From: Azolla caroliniana
Taxonomy: Eukaryota > Polypodiophyta
Assembly: GCA_043228905.1 (NCBI GenBank)
Contig: JBHGNT010000022.1
Location: 496,001-560,000, forward strand
Direction: 5' to 3'
DNA: 64,000 nucleotides
The notes beneath the pieces were generated by a model that did no database searches, had not been told where the DNA came from, and worked only from the letters and a program-made list of their open reading frames with translations. Numbering within the stretch: position 1 is the first letter of the stretch; each line of letters starts with the position of its first letter. The position numbers were made by a program, and so were the translations under genes. This document shows positions 23,490 through 34,159 of the stretch, in pieces.

Positions 23490-24829
23490 CAATTATGCCA
23501 AGAAGGAGCAAAAGAAGATTTATTCTTATTTGCCATATCAGTTGCACCTTCTAGTGACACTCAAGGGAAGTCAAAGGGCTACATTCCTAAAACGTATCAA
23601 GAAGTCTTCAACAAAGTCAAAGCTAGTGCACTTCCAAAGCATCGGCCATACGATTGTCCCATTGATCTGCAGCTAGGAAAAGAGCCACCATGGGGTCCGA
23701 TCTACAATCTGTCACCAACGGAGCTTGAGGTTCTTCAAGCATACATAGACGAGAATCTTGCAAGTGGATTTATTTGACATTCAAAGTCTCCGGCTGGTGC
23801 TCCTATCTTTTTTGTGAAGAAAAAGGACGGCTCACTTCGTTTGGTCGTGGATTATCGTAGAATAAATAAAGTCACAATAAGAAATAGGTATGCTCTACCT
23901 TTAATTTCCAGTCTTTTAGAGCGCATTGGTGGGGCAAAGCATTTTACCAAGATTGATCTAACGGGTGCATATAATCTTGTCCGTATTCGACCGGGAGATG
24001 AGTGGAAGACTGCATTTCGCACTCAATATAGCCATTTCGACTTATTGTCATGCCTTTTGGGCTCACAAATGCTCCCGCCATGTTTCAACATATGGCAAAT
24101 GACATTTTCCGAGATTTTCTAAATATCTTTCTCATCATCTATTTAGATGATCTATTGATTTACTCTAGAACATAGGCGGAGCATGATATACGTGTGCAGA
24201 AGGTACTCCAACGCTTAAGAGAGTATGGTCTTTATACCAAACTGGAGAAGTGCAGTTTTGTTTGCAAAGAAGTTGGGTTCTTGGGTTATACCATTTCATC
24301 CAAAGGTATGATCATGGATCCAGGGAAAGTTCAAACAATATTGGAATGGCATACTCCAAGTTCCGTCTGCGATGTCCAGTGTTTCCTTGGATTTGCCAAC
24401 TTATACCGCAAATTCATATGGAATTATTTGAAGATTGTATTGCCGCTCACTCAACTCACTAAAAGAAATCCAGCATTTGTTTGGACTCTTGAAGCAGACA
24501 AAGCCTTTATTCAATTGAAAGAGGCATTCACATCAGCTCTTGTCTTACCTCATGTTGATCCAAAAAAGTCATTTATCATTGAGGCAGATGCATCTGACTT
24601 TGCATTGGGGAGCATCCTATCACAACCAAGTGAAGATGGGCAGTTGCATCCAGTCACGTTTCACTCAAGAAAATTTAATGTTGTGGAGATCAACTACGAG
24701 GTGCATGACAAAGAGTTACTAGTTGTGGTCGAGTCTTTTCCACAATGGCGACATTTCTTGGAAGGTTCGCCTCATCAAATCATCATTTACAGTGACCACA
24801 AAAATCTTACATATTTTCAAACGACTTGA
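23490..24829 (+). pseudogene. gypsy 1 reverse transcriptase and RNase H
   Basis: RT block [20 protein letters not shown] and [15 protein letters not shown], a frameshift near 24040, then the YLDD active-site strand at about 24140-24155 and a TAG near 24174. The next frame (24194-24829) holds the RT thumb (FLGFANLYRKF) and RNase H (IIEADASDFALGS, YSDHKNL). The frame closes at a TGA. Confidence 0.85.
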
Positions 24830-24999
24830 GTGCTAAATAGGTGACAAGCTTGGTGGGCGCAATTTTTAACTTGTTTTGATTTCAAGATCATTTTCCGCCC
24901 AAGGAAACAACAAGGGCAAGTAGATGCTCTATCTTGACGCTCATATTTGGCACTTCGCCCTAGAGATCCAACTTTCGAGAATCAAAGGCAAGTTCTCCT

Positions 25000-26804
25000 T
25001 GGTCTAGGAAAACTACAAGCAACCACGGTTTGTGTCATGCCACTGGATTCAAGTCTTCTTGATATTATTCGACAACAACTTCACTCTGATGATTTTGCTA
25101 AGGATGTCTTCGCCCACCTTGGTCCAAATCATGCATTTTGCTCCACATTGCCAGGGACATCTCGATGTTATAAGGAGTTTAAGTGGTAAGATAACTTACT
25201 TTTCTACAAGAATCTCCTTTATGTCCCTGATGGATCACCACGCCTTCGAGTGTTGGAGCACTGTCATGATGCCCGTATGGCCGAACACTTTGGTATTGTT
25301 AAGACCATGGAGCTAGTGAAGCGATCATTTTGGTGGCCTCATTTACAACAATTTGTTGAAGATTATGTTCGCACATGTGACACATGTTGTCGAGCTAAAA
25401 TGCCTAGGCCCAAATCATGCATTTTGCTCCACATTGCCAGGGTTCTACAAGAATCTCCTTTATGTCCCTGATGGATCACCACGCCTTCGAGTGTTGGAGC
25501 ATTGTCAAGATGCCCGTATGGTCGGACACTTTGGTATTGTTAAGACCATGGAGCTAATGAAGCGATCATTTTGGTGGCCTCATTTACAACAATTTGTTGA
25601 AGATTATGTTTGCACATGTGACACATGTTGTCGAGCTGAAATGCCTAGGCATCATCCTTATGGGTTGTTACAACCATTGCCGACTCTAATCAAGCCGTGG
25701 CAGTCAATTTCTATGGATTTCATTACAGATCTGCCACATTCCTAGGGTTTTGATGCTATTTTAACTGTAGTGGATCGATTTACCAAGATGGCACATTTCT
25801 TGCCCTGCATAAAAAGCATTAGTAGTCAAGAAACAACAGATATCATTATGTGTGATGTATTTTGTCATCATGGTCTTCCAAACGACATAATTAGTGATCG
25901 TGGTCCGCAATTTATCTCTCACTTTTGGAAGCACCTATGTGACAGGCTCCGAATCTCCTACAATCTCTCTTCAGCATATCATCCCGAAACTGATGGTCAA
26001 ACAGAGCGCACAAATCAAACACTTGAGCAATATCTTCGATGTTTCACCGTTATCAACAAGATGATTGGAGTCATATATTGCATCTTGCAGAGTTTGCATA
26101 CAATAACACCATACACTCTTCTACCAAGGTCACACCTTTCTATGCCTATACTGGCAACCATCCTTGATGGTGTCTCTTGGACATTCCGGTGATCTCACCA
26201 AACCCTAGTGCGGAGCAGCACCTCCACCGACCCAACACCTCCAGTCCGAGTTGTCTTCACATCTTCAAAAAGAGCCCAACATAAGGCCCACGCATATCGA
26301 CATCATCTTCCATCTCCATTCAAGTTTGGTGATCAGGTATGGTTGTTATGTCGTCACATAAAGACTACTCGACCGTGTGATAAGCTAGATTATAAACGCT
26401 TGGGTCCTTTTGTCATCACGATGCGGATTAATGATGCAACATTCCATCTTGATCTTCCTGCAAATTTACGGCTTCATCCAGTCTTTCACGGCTCTCTTTT
26501 GGAACCTTGCCACACCAGCTCGATTCCCAATCGTGTCGTGCCGCCACCGCCTCCTCTCCAACTTGTTGATGGCCCAAAGTACGAGGTAGCCGCCATTCTC
26601 AATTCTAAGATTGTGTGCAATAAGTTGTATTATCTGGTTGATTGGCTAGGCTATACCTCGAGCGATCGCACATGGGAACCCGTCGATAATGTTTGTAATG
26701 CTCAAGCTCTTATCGACGACTTCCATCGTCGCTATCCCAACAAACCCGGCCCTACATTGTTAACAACTCCTTCCACTCGTCGTTTAAGAGGAGGGATAGT
26801 GTAA
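25000..26804 (+). pseudogene. gypsy 1 integrase and chromodomain, with internal duplication
   Basis: The H2C2 zinc region (CDTCCRA) is present twice because about 242 bp are duplicated (25124-25405 against 25410-25650). Core motifs: [17 protein letters not shown] and [17 protein letters not shown]. The last frame (26208-26804) carries VWLLCRHIKTTRPCDKLDYK and a chromodomain (YEVAAILNSKIVCNKLYYLV, DWLGY, WEPVDNV). In-frame stops and a frameshift near 26080 disable it. Confidence 0.85.
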
Positions 26805-27280
26805 TGAATCCGTGAACATTATGCTTCACCTGGACTTGAACCCAAGACTGTGCCATGAACATTATGGCGTCAACCGGACTTGAACCTCAAACCTTGTAAT
26901 CCATAGTTAAAAACCTCAACCATTAAGATAGCATATTGTCACATAAGAAGATAAAAGCTACTTTCTATATTACATTGATTATTGTAAAAACTCTAGATCG
27001 TTCTAGAATGTTCTAGAATGTCCTAGAACATTCTAGAGCATTATAGATATCTCTAAGCTATTCTATAGGAACCTATAAATAAGGGCATACATGTATCCTC
27101 AAATCAATTCGAATCAACACTAGTCTTTAGCTCCAAGCCCACCTTGTATCCAACTCATCCTTGTAATCATTCGATTCTAATAACCCACTCTTCTCTTATC
27201 AATCCATTCTCCTCTCTTCTTCTATTCTCTTATACCTCCCTTCAATCGTTCAATCTCTTACTTTGTTTTGAAATTAGCTA

Positions 27281-28170
27281 CCGTAATAGCTAATTAGCTA
27301 CTACGAGTTGCTAATTAGCTACCTTAATAGCTAATTAGCTCTTGACATAGCTAACTAGCTATTATGAGTAGCTAATTAGCTAATTAGCTCCTCACATAGC
27401 TAACTGTTGAGCGAGCAAGCTCAACCAGATCCGGATCAGCTAAATAAGCCTGAGCCGGACTGGTATCCGGAAACAACCGTCCGGATCGGAGAGCTGGATT
27501 CCAGCGGGAACCGGAAGCCAAGTAGTAGCCTAGACTACTAGGTAATCATTGTCTTGTAGTCAGTGTTAGTTGCACGTAGGAATATTGAAGTGTCTGTCAG
27601 TCCTTTATGGACTTGTATAAATAATGTTGTTTTAGCATGTTGTATGTACAGAGTTTTAGACTTAATTTTTTGAATAGAGTCTATGTTCTGCTCTCTTTGT
27701 CTCTCCCGTATATACTCTCTATGTTAAGCTTCTCCATTAAACCTTCGTCTCATTCTCTGTTGCTATCCGATTGAGCCGGTTCTGTCTTACACTTCCGCAC
27801 ATTAACATTTACACTAACTAGCTATTGACATAGCTAACTAGTTTTGTGAGTAACTAATAGCTAATTAGCTAATGTGGTAGCTAGTTAGCTAATAATAATA
27901 GATAACTAGCTGCTTAGCTATGGTCGTCTTCTGAGGTAGCTAATTGGCTATTGCGGTAGCGAATTAGATGATAATAACTACGTTTAGTATTGGCAATAAC
28001 TATTTAGCTATTACCAGTAGCTAGTTAGCTATGCTCATATTCTGAGATAACTAATTAGCTATTGTGGTAGCTAATTAGCTGATAATAGCCAAGTTAGCTA
28101 TTGTCAATCGCTATTTAGCTATTACCAATAACTAGTTAGCTATGATCATATTCTGAGGTAGCTAATTAGC
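27281..28170. repeat. Palindromic AGCTAATTAGCT array, right (split by a solo LTR)
   Basis: Same motif and spacing style as 14640-15835, at 27281-27404 and 27814-28170. It fills the intron of the minus-strand gene next to the exon ending at 28222. Two further units occur at 30314-30347 beside the right terminal repeat. Confidence 0.9.
27405..27813 (+). mobile_element. Solo LTR, 409 bp, with 5-bp target duplication
   Basis: Starts TGTTGAGCGAGC and ends CATTAACATTTACA (TG...CA). Both sides carry CTAAC (27400-27404 and 27814-27818). A TATA box (TATAAATAATG) lies near 27615. No internal retrotransposon sequence adjoins, so recombination between LTRs is inferred. Plus orientation is inferred from the TATA box. 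Confidence 0.8.
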
Positions 28171-28221
28171 TAACTAACTAAGTTTAAAAATCAAAACAAA
28201 AGTTGAGATAAATGTAAATAC

Positions 28222-29005
28222 TTGAGGTACATCAAGAAGATGAATGGGATGCTCCTCGTATTGACCCCTTCCAACACGATTCCTACATAAATCCTTCTTA
28301 TTAGGTGAAACCCTACTCTCATTAGTCCAAAATATGGTGATTATATCCTTGATTTCTAATGTTATGTGTGTCATTGGCTTACATCTTGTTGTTAGCTTTA
28401 GCAAACTAGTTCCTTCACCACTTGAAATTATATGGTTCATTGTATTGTACACACACACTTTTTCTACTAACACCAATTACCTTAGATAGCACACTAATGT
28501 TAAGATTGTCAACATCACTATTAAGTAACATCATTAGACTAGACCTTTTTAAGCCAAGATCAACTTCTAACCTGCTCATGGATACGAAACTATTACGAAG
28601 ATTATTTACTAGTACAGATGTTATGTTTGCATTAAGACCATCAAAATCAACTAACTCCTTTATCAATGGATCATTTAATATCCCATAAAGTACTACCTTC
28701 TTGTCTTCAAGGCTGATGTGCTTGGTCTGAACATTGAAATAGTCTACAACCTTTCTCTCTATGGTAGTACTCTCCTTACTTCCATTCTCAGTGGTATTCA
28801 GACCTATATCGCAACCAATGCTATCCTTACTTTTAGTGAATGTGACTTTCGTATCCTTCAACAATTGACGATGTTTCCTCTTTTTTTCTGCCCAATACTT
28901 TCGTATCGTTTGTTGTGACCTGATAGCGTCATCTCTATCCTGATGATCCAAGAGGGGTATTGGTAGACACCCTCCTTCCCCTTCCATTTGGCTTGACATA
29001 TTCAT
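28222..29005 (-). pseudogene. 5' exons of transposon minus-strand gene
   Basis: The start MNMSSQMEGEGGCLPIPLLD at 29005 is the first ATG of a 196-codon frame. A basic stretch (YWAEKKRKHRQLL) follows, then a helix-turn-helix-like tail (LSKVIGVSRK) near 28450, where a splice or frameshift is needed. The next segment, ITLEIKDIITIFWTNESRVS with PNKKDLCRNRVGRGQYEEHP, ends LLDVPQ at 28222 followed by GTATTT. That donor opens the intron holding the right palindrome array and the gypsy insertion; the next exon would be at 22023. Function unknown: by position and content, the N-terminal DNA-binding part of the same putative transposase. Confidence 0.5.
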
Positions 29006-29219
29006 TTGTAAATTTCCACAAAAAAGGACATGTAGCTAGTTACTAAACCACATGCAAACTAGTTATTCACAGGAGCGATCCCACCATTGCTAAGTTTATG
29101 TTTGTTGCAACAGAGTAAAAGCTACTGAACCATCGTCAGGAACGAGCTAAGATGACTATGGGCAACAACAATACATACAATTATTCCGCAATACACAAGG
29201 TTATACACAACAGTACACA

Positions 29220-30085
29220 AGATAATCAACAGTTAGAACAGTTATTGCAATCGAGTACAGAACAATGGCAACAACTGAGTGTAGAATGGCAGTAATAGAG
29301 GAGTGAACTCCGTCTGATTGAACAGTTATTGCAATCTAAGACCGAATAGTGGAGGCAACTGAGTGTAGAATGGTGACAATGGTGGAGTGAACTTCATCAA
29401 ATCGAACAAGGCTAGATGATGCTTGGGACGCACAATGGTGGCAACTGAGTGTAGAATGGCGACAGTGGAGGAGGAGTGAACTCCGTCGGATCGAACAGTG
29501 GCAACAATCCACGACTGAACAGTAGCCGCAATTGAGTGTAGAATGGCGGCAATGGAGGAGGGAACTCAATAGGAGCGAACACTGGCAGATGATGCTTGGA
29601 CCGAATAGTGGCGGCAACTGAGTGTAGAATGGCGGCAATGGAAGAGTGAACTCAATAGGAGCGAATAGTGCCAGATGATGCTTGGATCGAACAATGGAGG
29701 CAATTGAGTGTAGAATGGTGGCAATGGAAGAGTGAACTCCGTCAGATCGAACAATGGCAGATGATGCTTGGAATGCACAATGACGGCAACTGAGTGTAGA
29801 ATGGCGATAGTGTAGGAGAGTGAACTCCGTTGGATCAGAGAGTGGCAGCAATCCACGACCGAACAGTAGCGGCAACTGAGTATAGAATAGCGGCAATGGA
29901 GGAGTGAACTCAACAGGAGCAAACAATGGCAGATGATGCTTGGACCAAACAAAGGCGACAGCTGAGTGTATAACGGCGGCAATGGAGGAGTGAACTCCGT
30001 CGGATTGAATAGTGGCAGATGATGCTTGGACCACACAATGGCAACAACTAAGTGTAGAATGGTGGCAATGTCGAAGTGGACTCAA
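29220..30085. repeat. About 85-bp minisatellite, about 10 copies
   Basis: ACTGAGTGTAGAATGGCGGC-type cores recur at about 29277, 29358, 29440, 29532, 29617, 29703, 29788, 29874, 29960 and 30046; units also share GGAGTGAACTC and AGATGATGCTTGGA. It lies between the start of the transposon minus-strand gene and its right terminal repeat, so it is subterminal. The 249-codon minus frame through it is a repeat artefact. Confidence 0.85.
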
Positions 30086-30347
30086 TAGGGTTTAGGAACA
30101 TTGGCAGTAATCTAAGCTTGAATAGTCACAAAGTGATGGCCAACGAGATGTGGCAATGGATCATGCATAATGGACCTAGGAATTCGGTATATAATTTATG
30201 GTGCACATATCCATTTATGTTGCATGTTTATGGTGCTCATTTATATAATTAAAACATTCTAATGTTTTCATTCATGGTGCAAAAATGACTATTTATCATT
30301 GGTAGCTTTTTGCATAGCTAATTAGCTATGTCAAGGACATAGCTAAT

Positions 30348-30372
30348 TGTTTCAACTCGCATGCTTTCACCC
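30348..30372 (-). repeat. Right terminal inverted repeat
   Basis: CAACTCGCATGCTTTCACCC on the plus strand, preceded by TGTTT. It pairs with 12434-12458 with two mismatches. Just inside are two TAGCTAATT palindrome units (30314-30347). Confidence 0.75.
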
Positions 30373-30599
30373 CTATCACATCTTCGACTAACCCTATTCT
30401 TGAACTATTTGAAACATTCACTAGTAAAGTTCTCAAACATCGATAGTTCCTACTCCGTTTCAAACATATTATGTGAAAAAGTTGTATTTTTTGTCTCAAA
30501 GGTCATATTTGACCTCGTGAGGCAATAATAAAATATGTTTATCTTATATAGACACGCATTATACACTCGGCTATCTCAATGAGATTACCCGACATCCGG

Positions 30600-31310
30600 T
30601 TCAGAGGGGGAAATTATGAAGTCGGTACCGTATACACCGACAATCGGCTCCCTGATGTACGCGATGGTCACGACACAACCTGACATTGCTCACGCCATAA
30701 GAGTCATCAACAAATTCATGCACAACCCTGGCCGATCACACTGGAACACAGTAAAGCATGTGTTCAGATATCTAGTGGGCACAAAGACTATGGCATTCTT
30801 TTCGGCCCAAACAAAAACTTAGGTGTAGTCGGTTACACCGACTCAAATTCCGTTGGCTATGTGAACAACCGAAAATCGACAACCAGATTGATTCAAATTC
30901 GACAATGGAGCAATTTTGTGGAAGTCGAAACTTTAGGAGTGAACTGCCACATCAACAACCGAGGTCGAATACATAGCCGTGTCCAATGCGACGAAAGAGG
31001 TTCTATGGCTCAGTTGGCTAGCACACACGTTTCGACGAGTTCAATCCGACTCCGCTCCAGTTGTCTATAGAGACAGTCAGGGCGTTGTCGCTCTATCGAA
31101 AAATTTAGTCTAGCACAATGCCTCAAAGCATATCGATGTTCGATATCATTTTGTTCGGGACCACGTCATTTCGGGGAAAATTGGCCTTGAGAAGATATTT
31201 ATAGCCAATAATGTCGTAGATGGAATGACCAAGAGTCTTTCGACAGATCGATTTCGATCCCTACGGCACCAGATGGGCATAACGAATAATCGGTCTGATT
31301 GAGTCGGACA
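30600..31310 (+). pseudogene. Ty1/copia RNase H remnant
   Basis: SVPYTPTIGSLMYAMVTTQP, DIAHAIRVINKFMHNPGRSH and KHVFRYLVGT are the classic start of the copia RNase H region. Later frames keep ASKHIDVRYHFVRDHV and DGMTKSLSTDRF. Stops and frameshifts break it, and nothing 5' of RNase H is recognisable. Confidence 0.85.
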
Positions 31311-31506
31311 TTCGTAATGGTTTCGAACAATCATCATCGACAATTCGAAGTTCGGCCTCAGTTCCTCCGACTTCAACTGATTCGGTCTTCTGTTTTTCGG
31401 AGTTTACCGACTTGAACTAAAATCCGATTTGTTTGACAACTTTTTACAAATCGGTATCGTTCACTTATATTACAGATTTCGGATGTATACGCCCATTACG
31501 GGGGAG

Positions 31507-31873
31507 TGTCGAATACAGGTCTTTAATGGATGTATTCACATTGTCCCATTTGTACACACTAGGTTTAGGACATCTTTGTAAATACTAAGAAGGGCAGTTG
31601 CCCTAAGTCAGTCAGTATATAAATTGACTTTGTAACCTAGTTTGAAGTGTTGATGTCATTGTTCATTCTATATATTGAGTCATTGAGCCTGAGCAATAAA
31701 GGTCATCTTGTGCCTAATGTTTTGTTCTCTTCCTCTTGCATTCCTGTTGATCTTGCTACATATTTTAGTTGCTTGTAATCATAAATCATCTCGAATTATA
31801 CTTGTTAATGATCTCTCAACAGAGGAGTACTGACATTGTTCCGCACTAGACAACAATGTTCTCAACATCGACA
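31507..31873 (+). mobile_element. Ty1/copia 3' LTR, 367 bp
   Basis: Preceded by a purine tract (ACGGGGGAG). Begins TGTCGAATACAGG and ends CAACATCGACA, so the termini TGTCGA and TCGACA are inverted repeats. Its end abuts the minus-strand copia gag fragment directly. A diverged relative lies at 41960-42180. Confidence 0.75.
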
Positions 31874-32790
31874 AGCCACGTTGTGGATTCTTCAGTTGTG
31901 TATAGAACTTCTAATTCGACCGAAATTTCAATGAATAGAATGTTCAGGTCGTGAGACAGAATTTTGGCCGAAGAGCCGACAAATTTGACCTCCTCCTATC
32001 GGTTGCCCTTTTGCTCCGATCTCTAAGCCTTTTCGTTTTTGGTCTTGAGGGCACAACAATCAGCCTTGATATGTCCAGGTTTTTTGCAATAATTGCATAT
32101 TCACGTGGCCTTGGATTTGCTTCAACTTCTCACATTAATCGGCTATTGGGCAAAACTTCTTCCTTGATTGTTCGGATGGTCAACCGAACTATGTACTACA
32201 TAGGCATCGTTAGTTGATTCATGTACAAACAATTTCCTTTGAGCATCTTCGAACATAATTGAGCTCGTAACCTCCGAGTACTTTACACAATAGTTATGAA
32301 AGTTTCCCATGAAGGGGGTACTGCTTATAACCAAGAGAGCTTTCAACTCATCGTCAATTGTCATCCCCTAGGCCGAAATCCGGGAATTGATGCTTTCGTA
32401 CTTGTTCATGTGTGTCTGAAATGAATCAGACCCTTTCATCTGAAGGTTGTAAACGTGCTTAATTAGGTAAATCTTCAGGGCGGCCACCTTATTTTCGTAA
32501 GTGATAGACAATATCTTCCATAGTTCATAGGTTGTCGAACACGATTGCACCATATAATATATAGTTTCGGATAGGTGCATCTGAATGGTGGCATGGGTTA
32601 TCCAATCCAGCTTCATCAATTCATTTGACTTATATCCTTTGGGAGCATTTTCATTCTCAATTGGGTCGATCTAACCCTTCACGATCGGGTAATCCTGTAT
32701 CTACTCCTTCCAAAAGTTGAAGTTCATGCCACCGAACTTCCTGAGACTCATCTTTGATGAGTTGGATGTTAAGGCCATTTCTTGATCGGA
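31874..32790 (-). pseudogene. Ty1/copia gag remnant, opposite orientation
   Basis: Minus-strand frames give MALTSNSSKMSLRKFGGMNF, then HLSETIYYMVQSCSTTYELW and KIYLIKHVYNLQMKGSDSF (UBN2/gag type), then a zinc knuckle CNYCKKPGHIKADC, and end within the start of the protease region (STTWLVD) at the junction with the copia LTR. Several stops. Confidence 0.8.
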
Positions 32791-32899
32791 GTCGACTTGG
32801 TTGAAAAGTTTTGTTCGGGGTGGCTACAATTTGTAAGGAGGTGCAACCGGCTGGTTCACTTGAATTTGATCTAGACAAATCGAACACAAATCAAGTCAA

Positions 32900-34150
32900 T
32901 TGGTCGATTAGTCCTACTCAAAGTGACTCTGGCCGAAGCAAAAGGAATAGAGGCGACTGGTCTATCCGAAGTGAGGCCTAGTCAAATTGAGCATGGACTA
33001 TGTCGACTATGTTGCCGATCTTGCTCAAGGTGACTACAACCTGAAAGGGGTTAGAGCCGACTGGTCTACTCAACGTGAGGCCTAGCCGAATTGAGCACGA
33101 ATCGTTAGAGTGCTTCCTCTTCTCACAAAATAGGATTTTCAGAGTTGTCGAACAAAAGATTTCAGTCCAATTGAAATCTTGGAAAATCTATTCAATATAT
33201 TTGACAAACTTGAAGTTTTTGGTAATCAAACTTAAGTGCTAAAGTTGAATGAACAAATGACAAACAACAACGTTGTAGTGAAGGATTTCGGCTACTAGGA
33301 GAAAGGGGGCTAGGATGCGCGTGAACGCGGGTGTGCACGGATGCACACGAACTAGTCTTTATGTACAAACATATGTAAATACTTTGGGATTGAATATTAG
33401 GTAGAGTGATTTAATAAAGTACTTTACATCCCACACGTACAGAAGGGAATCATAGATACGATGTGAGAGAATCAAGGACTGAAAGCGGATGTCTTAATAG
33501 CCTGATGGAACAGTCTCTCCCTTCTGGAGCGATAAAAGGGAGGGAGAAAAGAGGGAAGAGGGATCGATGTTTTGGGGGAAAACTAAGTGTTATTCGACCA
33601 AGCTCTGCAGACTTCCATTTCCTCTCATTCTCTGTTTCAATTTCTAGTTGTGTTGTGAGGCCTCCGTTTCGCGCTGGTAGTCCGTGTGCTCCCAATCGGA
33701 GGCTCGTTGTCGCGCGCGCGGGCGCGCGTGTGTGTGTGTGTGTAGAGCTCAAAGCTCTTTTACTTGGCGCAACTGGCTATAATATTCTGGGTTTCTTTGT
33801 TAATCTATAGGTTTGTTGTGTTTGTTCTTGTATTCACCATGTCCGGATCCATGTTCTTATCTCCGTTCTAATCCTGTTACGTGCGTATCCGTGTGTATGA
33901 GCCTATGAGCTCGTTGTTGACCGGTCCGGAGTAGCAATTGTCTCTGAGCCCGAGCACTCACCATCTGGCATCCAGGAATCGATCCAGACCGGATACGTGC
34001 CCGGGAACCGATACAAACAACCTTCCCTCTATCATTGGCTCCTTGGTCCGAGACCCCAGTGGTCCCGCCTCGTTTCAACACATACCCGCGGAAACCGTGA
34101 CAATGTTCTCTCTGATACCGAGTGTTGGAGATGAAGACGTCAATGAGATG
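32900..34150. other. No gene recognised
   Basis: Probably leader or LTR debris of the minus-strand copia element on the left. A (CG)n/(GT)n patch lies at 33708-33743. A further copy of the CCCCRGTGGT module (GAGACCCCAGTGGTCCC) lies near 34050. No frame shows a known domain. Confidence 0.5.
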
Positions 34151-34159
34151 ATAAAAAAA

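Larger units (their letters stand above)
22068..27275 (+). mobile_element. Ty3/gypsy chromovirus, 5'-truncated and decayed
   Basis: Order gag, protease, RT, RNase H, integrase, chromodomain and 3' LTR on the plus strand. It begins inside gag (no 5' LTR) at a rearranged junction near 22045-22100. The purine tract AAGAGGAGGGATAG at 26786-26799 precedes an LTR starting TGTAATGAATCC at 26800. The LTR carries a minus-strand tRNA-like module (box B GGTTCAAGTCC near 26875) and CCTATAAATAAGGG near 27070. The right end near 27275 is where the palindrome array resumes. Many stops and frameshifts. Same family as 35631-41377. Confidence 0.85.
12426..30373. mobile_element. Candidate large DNA transposon (about 17.9 kb), decayed, two convergent genes
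   Basis: Ends: the left GGGTAAAAGCATGCGAGTGG (12434 on) and the reverse complement of the right end, GGGTGAAAGCATGCGAGTTG (30372 down), match at 23 of 25 positions and stay aligned through GAAACA. Perfect 8-bp direct repeats TATCACAT flank them (12418-12425 and 30374-30381), as for a target duplication; CTAT or TA immediately beside GGGT is an alternative. Inside are a plus-strand gene (12734-20310) and a minus-strand gene (29005-20927) that converge, each with a long intron carrying AGCTAATTAGCT palindromes. Gypsy and solo-LTR insertions lie within the introns. Both genes have in-frame stops, so this copy is inactive. I cannot assign a superfamily: convergent gene pairs occur in MuDR, 8-bp duplications in hAT, P and KDZ elements. 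Confidence 0.7.

Noticed and set aside
29336-30085. 249-codon minus-strand open frame
   Set aside because: It lies wholly in the 85-bp minisatellite; the protein is just the repeat translated, and a second frame is also open.
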